Shown here: positions 54,799 to 64,000 of the stretch, piece by piece
Layout of the letters: the number at the start of each line of letters is the position of its first letter
Numbering within the stretch: the first letter of the stretch is position 1
Source: Pseudomonas sp. R-28-1W-6
Lineage (GTDB): Bacteria > Pseudomonadota > Gammaproteobacteria > Pseudomonadales > Pseudomonadaceae
Assembly (NCBI RefSeq): GCF_009799925.1
Contig: NZ_WELK01000004.1
Location: 1-64,000, forward strand
Length of the DNA: 64,000 nt
Direction of reading: 5' to 3'
Program-made: the position numbers and the translations under genes
The notes under the pieces: generated by a model
Databases searched by the model: none
What the model was told of the DNA's origin: nothing
Seen by the model: only the letters and a program-made list of their open reading frames with translations

Positions 54799-56151
54799 TT
54801 ATTCCTTGACCTTCATGTCCAGCGACAGGTCGCGGGCGGCCTTAGTGGCGAGGATGCCCATCAACTGGCCGATCTCGTCCTGGCGGCTGGCGCCGGCGCC
54901 AGTGCCCGAGCCACCCATCATCACGCCGGGCACCGGCGCCTGGGCGGCGGCTTCGGCCCACACCTTGTTGATCGAGATCAGCGCATCCAGCTTGGGTTGC
55001 AGCGCGCCGTCGGCCTCGATCACCGCCTTGCGCGCATAGGCTTCGGCGTCGGCGGTGATCTTGGTGGCGTCGGCGGTGATCGCCGCCTTGTCGCGCAGCA
55101 GTTCGGCGGTCTGCTTCTCGATCTCGGCGCGGCCCTTTTCGCGTTCGGCGTTGATCCGTGCCAGCTGCTTCTCGGTCTCGGCCTGGGTGGTGCGCTCGAT
55201 CTGGTCGCGCAGGGTTTCCTGGCGGCGGGCTTCCACTTCCTTCTCGCCGCGGGCGGTGACCAGCAGCTTCTCTTCCTCTTCCTTCAGGCGGTTCTGCCGG
55301 GCCACGGCCAGCTCGGCCAGGGCCTGCTGGACCTTGACCATGCGCTGCTTGTACTGCGGGTTGGGGTCGACGTTGGTGATGCGCGCCTCGACCACTTCCA
55401 CCCCGTACTTGCGGAACTGCTGCTGCTTGCGCACCGGGATGCCCTTGTTGTCCATGACCTTCTCGGTGATGAACTGGCTGGCGTTGTTGTCGCCGAAGCT
55501 GCCCTGTTCGGTGCCGGCCTGGAGGATCGCCGTCTGGCTCGGCTGGTGGCCGCGCGGGCCGCGCACTTCCTTGCGCTTGATCAGGTACAGGCCGTCGTTG
55601 AGCTGGTTCTCGAACTCGGCGGCGAACTCGCTGCGTGCACCGGCGTAGAAGTCGTCGGCGCTCATCAGCGAGGCGGTGGCCTGCAGGGTTTCCTTGATGG
55701 CCGGAACCAGGGCGGTCTTGATGAAGTTTTCCGGGTTGCGGTATTCCTGGGCGATCTTCAGGAACTGCTCGCCGGCCGGCAGGCGAAAGCGCGCCGAGGA
55801 CTCGACCTTGGCGTCGACGTTGCCGAGGAACACGATGGGGAAGGCTTCGATGGTCGCGCCGAGCGAATCGTTGTCGCTGTTGTCGTTGATCTCCAGCGCT
55901 TCGGTGAGCACCGACTGCACGCTGAGTGCCTTCTTCCACGGGGTGGCACGGCCGAACCACTTGGTCGCGTAGCCGACGTCGTCGACCACTTTCTCCTCGC
56001 CGAAGATGGTCCGCACATGGGTGGCGAAACCGGCCTCGTTGTAGAAGAACACCCCGTTGAAGGTGACGAAGCCGATGGCGGCGACCAGCGCGGGCATGCC
56101 GACGTACTTGATGAGGGAGAGCTTCGAGGGGGCTCCGTTGGAAATTTCCAT
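54799..56151 (-). CDS. SPFH/Band 7 domain membrane protein
   Basis: A 450-residue protein with one N-terminal membrane helix (about 12-34, LIKYVGMPALVAAIGFVTF), an SPFH/prohibitin-like region, and a long charged helix predicted to be coiled coil (about 270-390: AELAVARQNRLKEEEEKLL, ARRQETLRDQIERTTQAETE). Ala/Gly-rich end (GGSGTGAGAS). Resembles flotillin/stomatin-type scaffolds that form membrane microdomains; function unknown. No NfeD partner gene is present, unlike typical slipin operons. GATCATGGAAAT around the start: ATG 56151. Confidence 0.8.
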   Translation of the reverse strand: MEISNGAPSKLSLIKYVGMPALVAAIGFVTFNGVFFYNEAGFATHVRTIFGEEKVVDDVGYATKWFGRATPWKKALSVQSVLTEALEINDNSDNDSLGATIEAFPIVFLGNVDAKVESSARFRLPAGEQFLKIAQEYRNPENFIKTALVPAIKETLQATASLMSADDFYAGARSEFAAEFENQLNDGLYLIKRKEVRGPRGHQPSQTAILQAGTEQGSFGDNNASQFITEKVMDNKGIPVRKQQQFRKYGVEVVEARITNVDPNPQYKQRMVKVQQALAELAVARQNRLKEEEEKLLVTARGEKEVEARRQETLRDQIERTTQAETEKQLARINAEREKGRAEIEKQTAELLRDKAAITADATKITADAEAYARKAVIEADGALQPKLDALISINKVWAEAAAQAPVPGVMMGGSGTGAGASRQDEIGQLMGILATKAARDLSLDMKVKE

Positions 56152-56255
56152 GATCTGTCCTTGACTGCGGGAAAAGAGCGCGAATGCTGCTGAGCCGGCG
56201 CGGGGCCGTCAAGGGGTGGCGGGTCGGTATGTGCCGCGTCTCGCGCAGATTGCTT

Positions 56256-56397
56256 AGAACCTGTTTACGTTCTTCTGAATTAGAGCCAGACAAGGCAAAA
56301 ACTGCCGAGGAGGCGCAGTTTACGAGCTGTAAATGAGCATTTCGAGGCCGTTTTTAACGCGGTATGGCCGCGAGTCAGGAGATCGTGAACGGGTTCT
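56256..56397. repeat. MITE-like palindromic element, family A (copy 2)
   Basis: Terminal repeats AGAACCTGTTTACGTTCT (56256-56273) and the complement of AGAACCCGTTCACGATCT (56380-56397), 15 of 18 matching. The interior shares TTTACGAGCTGTAAATGAGC and TTTTTAACGCGGTATGGCC with the element at 39628, in opposite orientation. The right end coincides with the last base of the lpxH stop codon. Confidence 0.8.
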
Positions 56398-57119
56398 CAG
56401 GTGAGCGGGAAGGGCGCCTGCTGGTAACCGCTGGCGTCGATCTGCAGGGCCCAGCCCTGCTTGTCCCAGTCGCCGAGGACGATGCGCCGGGCGGCCTGGC
56501 CGGCGACCTGCAGCTGGTGCACGGCCGGGCGATGGGTGTGGCCGTGGATCAGGGTGCGCACGCCATATTCGGCCATGATCCGCGGCACTTCGTCCGGGGT
56601 CACGTCGACGATCTCGCTGGCCTTCATGCTGGTTTGCGTGCGGCTCTCGCTGCGCAGCTTGCGCGCCAGCTTGTGGCGGGTGGCCAGTGGCAGGTGGCGC
56701 AGGATGAACAGCGTCAGCGGGTGGCGCAGCCAGCGGCGCAGCTTCATGTAGGCCAGGTCCTGGGTGCACAGGCTGTCGCCGTGCATCAGCAGCACCGGCT
56801 CGCCGTTGAACTGCACCAGGCTCGGGTCGTGCAGCAGGGTACAGCCGGCTTCGCGGCAGAAGGCCTTGCCGATCAGGAAGTCGCGGTTGCCATGCATGAG
56901 GAAAATTTGCGTGCCGCTGTCGCGTAACTGGCGCAGGGCACGGGCGATCTTGCGCTGGAAGGGCGTCATGCCGTCGTCGCCGATCCACACCTCGAAGAAG
57001 TCGCCGAGGATGTACAGGGCTTCGGCCACTCTGGCGCGGCCTTCGAGGAATTGCACAAACGCCCGGGTCAGGTCCGGGCGTTGTTCTTCCAGGTGCAGAT
57101 CGGAGATCAGCAGGATCAT
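56397..57119 (-). CDS. lpxH: UDP-2,3-diacylglucosamine pyrophosphatase LpxH
   Basis: Cleaves UDP-diacylglucosamine to lipid X in lipid A synthesis. A 240-residue calcineurin-like phosphoesterase: [11 protein letters not shown] (metal ligands Asp/His), [36 protein letters not shown]. Ends LT at TGA 56399-56397. Start ATG ([12 protein letters not shown]) lies four bases beyond the ppiB stop, so it is probably co-transcribed with ppiB. Confidence 0.95.
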   Translation of the reverse strand: MILLISDLHLEEQRPDLTRAFVQFLEGRARVAEALYILGDFFEVWIGDDGMTPFQRKIARALRQLRDSGTQIFLMHGNRDFLIGKAFCREAGCTLLHDPSLVQFNGEPVLLMHGDSLCTQDLAYMKLRRWLRHPLTLFILRHLPLATRHKLARKLRSESRTQTSMKASEIVDVTPDEVPRIMAEYGVRTLIHGHTHRPAVHQLQVAGQAARRIVLGDWDKQGWALQIDASGYQQAPFPLT

Positions 57120-57123
57120 CGAT

Positions 57124-57618
57124 TTACTCGACGATTTCGGCTTTCTCGATGATCACGTCGTCCACCGGCACGTCCTGGTGGCCGGACTTCATGGTGGTGG
57201 CCACGCCTTTGATCTTGTTGACCACGTCCATGCCTTCGACCACTTCGCCGAACACCGCGTAGCCCCAGCCCTGTACGGTCGGTGCGCTGTGGTTGAGGAA
57301 GCTGTTGTCGGCGACGTTGATGAAGAACTGCGCGGAGGCCGAGTGCGGCTCCATGGTGCGGGCCATGGCCACGGTGCCGACCTTGTTGGCCACGCCGTTG
57401 TTGGCTTCGTTCTTAATCGGTGCGCGGGTCGGCTTCTGCTTCATGCCCGGCTCGAAACCGCCGCCCTGGATCATGAAGTTGCTGATCACGCGGTGGAAAA
57501 CGGTGCCGTCGTAATGACCGCTCTTCACATATTCCTTGAAGTTGGCCACGGTTTCCGGGGCCTTGTCTTCGAAGAGTTCCAGGGTGATGACGCCGTGGTT
57601 GGTGTGCAGCTTGATCAT
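57124..57618 (-). CDS. ppiB: Peptidyl-prolyl cis-trans isomerase B (cyclophilin)
   Basis: A 164-residue cytoplasmic cyclophilin accelerating proline isomerisation during folding. Motifs: [18 protein letters not shown] (catalytic arginine and phenylalanine), [28 protein letters not shown]. No signal peptide, hence PpiB rather than PpiA. Adjacent to lpxH, divergent from glnS. Confidence 0.95.
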   Translation of the reverse strand: MIKLHTNHGVITLELFEDKAPETVANFKEYVKSGHYDGTVFHRVISNFMIQGGGFEPGMKQKPTRAPIKNEANNGVANKVGTVAMARTMEPHSASAQFFINVADNSFLNHSAPTVQGWGYAVFGEVVEGMDVVNKIKGVATTMKSGHQDVPVDDVIIEKAEIVE

Positions 57619-57780
57619 GGAATGTGCTCTCGGTTTACGGGCAAGGCGGCTGGTGTGGCGCGGCAGCGGGGCAGGCAGGGCCTGTTTTCGCGCCGTATGG
57701 TCACGCCCGGTCGCTTTGCGGCTGTCAGGGGGTTGACGGGTTGGGTATCATACGGGCTTTGTTTTGACCGGCCTACCCTG

Positions 57781-57922
57781 AGAGCCAGTCTCGGATCTGC
57801 TGCGCGTCGGCGATACGGCGTTAAAAGCAGCCTCGGAATGCTCATTTACAACTTGTAAACTGCGCTTCCTCGGCTGCTTTTGCCTTGTCTCGCTCTAGCT
57901 CGCGAGACCCGAAACAGGCTCT
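57781..57922. repeat. MITE-like palindromic element, family A (copy 3)
   Basis: 142 bp bounded by AGAGCC and GGCTCT with degenerate further pairing. The interior GGAATGCTCATTTACA..TTGTAAACTGCGCTTCCTCGGC matches the elements at 39628 and 56256. It lies between ppiB and glnS, ending 28 bases before the glnS ATG. Confidence 0.75.
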
Positions 57923-57950
57923 AAGCCGCGCATTCGCACCTAAGGACATC

Positions 57951-59618
<1,668 letters not shown>

Positions 59619-59621
59619 GCC

Positions 59622-61007
59622 ATGGCGTTGTCCATCTACAACACCCTGAGCAAGACCAAGGAGGCGTTCAAGCCACTGGTCGGCAATCAGGTGCGCATGT
59701 ACGTGTGCGGCATGACCGTGTACGACTTCTGCCATATCGGCCACGCCCGCGTGATGGTGGCGTTCGACGTGGTCACCCGCTGGCTGCGTCATCGCGGCTA
59801 TGACGTGACCTACGTGCGCAATATCACCGACATCGACGACAAGATCATCAAGCGCGCGCAGGAGAACGGCGAGCCGTTCGAGGCCCTGGTCGAGCGCATG
59901 ATCGCTGCCATGCATGAGGACGAGGCGCGTCTGTCCGTGCTGCGGCCGGATATAGAGCCGCGCGCCACCGGCCATATCGCCGGCATGCACCAGATGATCC
60001 AGACCCTGATCGACAAGGGTTACGCCTACGCCCCGGGCAACGGCGACGTGTACTACCGCGTCACCAAGTTCGAGGGCTACGGCAAGCTGTCCCGGCGCAA
60101 GATCGACGAGCTGAAGATCGGCGCGCGCATCGAGGTCGACGAGATCAAGGAAGACCCGCTGGACTTCGTGCTGTGGAAGGGCGCCAAGCCGGGCGAGCCG
60201 AGCTGGGGTTCGCCCTGGGGCGCGGGCCGGCCGGGCTGGCACATCGAATGCTCGGTGATGTCCACCTGCTGCCTGGGCGAGACCTTCGACATTCACGGCG
60301 GCGGCCCGGACCTGGTGTTTCCGCACCACGAGAACGAGATCGCGCAGAGCGAGGCGGCCACCGGCAAGCTCTACGCCAACGCCTGGATGCACGCCGGCGC
60401 GGTGCGCGTGGACGGCGAGAAGATGTCCAAGAGCCTGGGCAACTTCTTCACCATCCGCGAGGTGCTGGAGAAGTACCACCCAGAGGTGGTGCGCTACCTG
60501 CTGGTATCCAGCCACTACCGCAGCCCGATCAACTACTCCGAAGACAGCCTCAAGGAAGCCAAGGGCGCCCTGGAGCGCTTCTACAACGGCCTGAAAGGTC
60601 TGCCGGAAGTGGCCCCTGCCGGCGGCGAGGAATTCGTCGAGCGCTTCGGCGCGGCGATGGACGACGACTTCAACTCGCCGGAAGCCTGCGCCGTGCTGTT
60701 CGAGATGATTCGCGAGGTCAACCGCCTGCGTGAATCGGATGTTCAAGCCGCCGCCGGCCTGGCCGCCCAGCTCAAGCAGCTGGCCGGCGTGCTCGGCGTG
60801 CTGCAGCTGGAGCCGGATGCCTTCCTCCAGGCCGGCGCCGCCAGCAAGGTCGATGCCGCCGCGGTGGATGCCCTGATCGCCGCCCGCCTGCAGGCGCGCG
60901 CCGAGAAGAACTGGGCCGAAAGCGACCGCATCCGCGACCAGCTGACCGCCATGGGTGTGGTCCTGGAAGACGGCAAGGGCGGCACCACCTGGCGCCTGGC
61001 CGAGTAA
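59622..61007 (+). CDS. cysS: Cysteinyl-tRNA synthetase
   Basis: Charges tRNA-Cys. A 461-residue class I synthetase: [18 protein letters not shown] (HIGH and zinc cysteine), [33 protein letters not shown]. The glnS-cysS pair, as one transcript, is standard in Pseudomonas. Confidence 0.97.
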   Translation: MALSIYNTLSKTKEAFKPLVGNQVRMYVCGMTVYDFCHIGHARVMVAFDVVTRWLRHRGYDVTYVRNITDIDDKIIKRAQENGEPFEALVERMIAAMHEDEARLSVLRPDIEPRATGHIAGMHQMIQTLIDKGYAYAPGNGDVYYRVTKFEGYGKLSRRKIDELKIGARIEVDEIKEDPLDFVLWKGAKPGEPSWGSPWGAGRPGWHIECSVMSTCCLGETFDIHGGGPDLVFPHHENEIAQSEAATGKLYANAWMHAGAVRVDGEKMSKSLGNFFTIREVLEKYHPEVVRYLLVSSHYRSPINYSEDSLKEAKGALERFYNGLKGLPEVAPAGGEEFVERFGAAMDDDFNSPEACAVLFEMIREVNRLRESDVQAAAGLAAQLKQLAGVLGVLQLEPDAFLQAGAASKVDAAAVDALIAARLQARAEKNWAESDRIRDQLTAMGVVLEDGKGGTTWRLAE

Positions 61008-61023
61008 GTCGTTCCGCTGCATG

Positions 61024-61051
61024 AAAAAGGCCGCCTTCGGGCGGCCTTTTT
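61024..61051. terminator. Terminator after cysS
   Basis: AAAAAGGCCGC-cttcg-GGCGGCCTTTTT, lying between the convergent cysS and helicase genes and usable both ways. Confidence 0.88.
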
Positions 61052-61064
61052 CATGCCTGCGATT

Positions 61065-62927
61065 TCAGCGTTTGCCGCTGTAGCAGATCACCCGGCTGAC
61101 CCCGCGGGTAACGGCCACATAGGCCAGGCGCAGGCTCTCGTCGCGCATGGCCTGGTCGTAGCTGTTGCGGAACAGGCCGCAGTGGGCATACAGCGCGTTG
61201 CGCAGCGGATGCGACTCCGGGCTGCCGCCGTCGTCGAGGATGATCGCCACCTCGCCCTGCAGGCCCTTGGCGCGATGGATGCTGTAGGCGCGCACCGGCA
61301 GGCTCGGGTCCAGCTGGGCCTGCACCTGCTTCAGCGCGTCGTTGCGCCGGCCCAGCAGCAGCACCGGGTTGCGTTCGCGGCTGTCGCGCTGGGCGACATG
61401 CGTGCACTGCGCGGCGATTTCCCGCAGCAGCTCGGGCAACTGGCGCTTGAGGTCGAAGCCCTCGATGCGGCGCACGCCATGATCGCCCGGCTGCGCGGCC
61501 TTGATTGCCTGGCTGCGCTTGGCCTGCTTGCAGGCGACGCCCTCGAGCAGCGCCTCGGCATCGCGCAGGATCGGCGCGATGTTGCGGAAGTTGGCGGTCA
61601 GCATCAGTACCTGGCTCTTGGCCTTGCCGCGGCTGGGGAAGTGGCGGTCGAAGTCGAGGAACAGCTCCGGCGAGCTGCCGCGCCAGCCGTAGATCGACTG
61701 CCAGTCGTCGCCGATGGCCATCAGGCTGACCGCTTTGCCACGGCCGGCCAGGGCGCGGTGCACGGCCTGCAGCCAGTGGACGATCTGCGGCGAGATGTCC
61801 TGGAACTCGTCGATCAGCAGATGGCGCAGCGGCTCGATGGCCTCCGCCGGCAGCTCCTGCACGCTGGCCAGGCGTTCGCCGAGCCGGCGGAAGGCGGCAT
61901 CGAAAGTGGTAATGCCTTGCGTCTGCAGCAGTGCTTGGAAATGCGCCCAGAAGGTCGCGAGGGCCTGCAGGAACAGGCGCTCGCGCGGCGCGCAGTCCGG
62001 CGCGGCGGCATCCAGGCGATCCGGACGCAGGCCGAGGCTCTCGGCGAAGCAGCCCTGCTGATAGAACGCCTCGTACAACGGAGTGGCGCGCAGCTCGCCG
62101 GCCAGGCGCAAGCCCTCCTGCGGCGGCTTGCCGACGGTCTCGGGCAGGGCCACACCGAGCAGCTCGTGCACCTGCTGGCGGAAGGCGGCATCGCTGGCGT
62201 AGAGCGCTTCATGGGCCTGGCGCAGCAGGCGCTGTTGCGCGGGCGGCAGGCGGCCACCGGCGGGGGCGTCCGGCTCCTCGCCAGCAGTGCCACCGAGCTG
62301 TTCGAACCAACTCGGTGCGCCCAGCAGCGCCTTGGCCTGTTGCGCCATGGCGGAGTGGAAGGTGCGCACGCACTGGCGCGCCTGCGCCTCGTCGAAGGGC
62401 AATTGCCAGAAGGCCAGCAGGCGCAGCAGCTGGCCGCGCAGCTCGGCGCAGGAAGCGTTGGTGAAGGAGATCACCGTGAGGCTGGCGGCGGGGATCTGCA
62501 GGTGGCAGAGCATGAACACCACGCGCAGCAGCAGGGTGGTGGACTTGCCCGAGCCGGCGCCGGCGAAGATGCGTGCCAGCGGGGCGCGGCAGAGGATCAT
62601 CGGCCACTGCTCGTCGGACGGCGCACCGATCAGCCCGGCCGCCACCGCCTCGGCGACGCGGGCATGCATGGCGGCGATCTGGGTTTCGCTGACCCTCAGG
62701 CGGGCGCTGGAGTAGATGCCGGTGGGGGCGGGGCCATCGCTGGCCTGCTGCTTGCGCCCGCTGGCCTTGGTCTTGCCGGCGCTGGCGGGGCGCTTGGCGC
62801 GCGGTTGTGGTTGGCGCAGCCGGGCAGCGGCCTCGCGTTCGGCGCGCAGGTACTCGGTGGTGCGGGGAAAGTAGCGCGCCAGGGCGCTGGAAAGCAGCGC
62901 CTGGTAGCGTTTGACGGCGGACAGCAT
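61065..62927 (-). CDS. UvrD/Rep-type DNA helicase with N-terminal extension
   Basis: A 620-residue SF1A helicase: Walker A GAGSGKST (residues 123-130), ISFTNASCAELRGQLL, LLIDEFQDISPQ (Walker B), GDDWQSIYGWRGSSP and VRRIEG..., near-terminal SIHRAKGLQGEVAIIL (motif V) and LAYVAVTRGVSRVICY (motif VI). The first ~80 residues are basic, with KRPASAGKTKASGRKQQ, and match no domain I know. It lacks the full-size 2B region of Rep, so is perhaps a distinct small family. Stand-alone gene. Confidence 0.88.
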   Translation of the reverse strand: MLSAVKRYQALLSSALARYFPRTTEYLRAEREAAARLRQPQPRAKRPASAGKTKASGRKQQASDGPAPTGIYSSARLRVSETQIAAMHARVAEAVAAGLIGAPSDEQWPMILCRAPLARIFAGAGSGKSTTLLLRVVFMLCHLQIPAASLTVISFTNASCAELRGQLLRLLAFWQLPFDEAQARQCVRTFHSAMAQQAKALLGAPSWFEQLGGTAGEEPDAPAGGRLPPAQQRLLRQAHEALYASDAAFRQQVHELLGVALPETVGKPPQEGLRLAGELRATPLYEAFYQQGCFAESLGLRPDRLDAAAPDCAPRERLFLQALATFWAHFQALLQTQGITTFDAAFRRLGERLASVQELPAEAIEPLRHLLIDEFQDISPQIVHWLQAVHRALAGRGKAVSLMAIGDDWQSIYGWRGSSPELFLDFDRHFPSRGKAKSQVLMLTANFRNIAPILRDAEALLEGVACKQAKRSQAIKAAQPGDHGVRRIEGFDLKRQLPELLREIAAQCTHVAQRDSRERNPVLLLGRRNDALKQVQAQLDPSLPVRAYSIHRAKGLQGEVAIILDDGGSPESHPLRNALYAHCGLFRNSYDQAMRDESLRLAYVAVTRGVSRVICYSGKR

Positions 62928-63012
62928 GGCAACTCGGAAACGTAAAACAGGTCAGGGCGGCCATCATACGGGCTTTCCGCCGGGGGCTGGAGCCTGGCAA
63001 TGGGCCAGCGGA

Positions 63013-64000
<988 letters not shown>

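Overview
The window is a piece of a Pseudomonas chromosome, probably from the P. aeruginosa / P. mendocina / P. alcaligenes side of the genus. The coding sequence is GC-rich. Gene order matches the Pseudomonas core genome in several blocks: acnB/DUF1289/usp; rne<>rluC-HAD-S49 peptidase and maf<>yceD-rpmF-plsX-fabD-fabG-acpP-fabF-pabC-mltG-tmk-holB-pilZ-tatD; the MoxR/Bat block beside NAD-glutamate dehydrogenase; and lpxH-ppiB<>glnS-cysS. The genus call is inferred from this synteny and from protein resemblance, because no search could be run.

Layout. 0-6.5 kb: aconitase B (3' part cut by the window edge), a DUF1289 protein, three tandem-domain universal stress proteins (one with a convincing Anr-type promoter) and miaE. 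6.6-23.8 kb: housekeeping genes, with RNase E facing RluC, then fatty-acid and phospholipid precursor synthesis (plsX, fabD, fabG, acpP, fabF), folate (pabC), murein (mltG), DNA replication (tmk, holB), PilZ and a TatD nuclease. 23.8-29.5 kb: a probable RgsA small RNA, an aminotransferase and a TetR regulator, a three-armed palindromic element, MoaA, a radical SAM protein with an unusual cysteine spacing, a lipoprotein and a DUF1285 protein.

29.5-39.3 kb is accessory. It holds RidA/LysR, then a leftward cluster (exported NTF2-like protein, aldehyde dehydrogenase, exported alpha/beta hydrolase, WrbA quinone reductase, membrane-anchored ABM protein). A DmpR/XylR-type sigma-54 activator is encoded just upstream, and the intergenic region has a near-consensus -24/-12 promoter and candidate upstream activator sites. 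Base composition looks lower in GC than the flanks. Together this looks like an inducible system for oxidising an aromatic or other hydrophobic compound; the substrate is unknown.

39.3-48.6 kb: a VOC-family gene broken by a palindromic MITE-like insertion and by a frameshift, a Coq4-like protein, and a MoxR-DUF58-DUF4381-BatA-BatB-BatD operon. 48.8-64 kb: GdhB, a class I glutamine amidotransferase, an SPFH protein, lpxH, ppiB, glnS, cysS, a UvrD-like helicase and an AmpC-type beta-lactamase (5' end cut by the window edge).

The most distinctive non-coding content is a set of small palindromic elements in at least six places. Three are recognisable copies of one family and one copy sits inside a gene. 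No rRNA, tRNA, CRISPR array, prophage or complete insertion sequence was seen.
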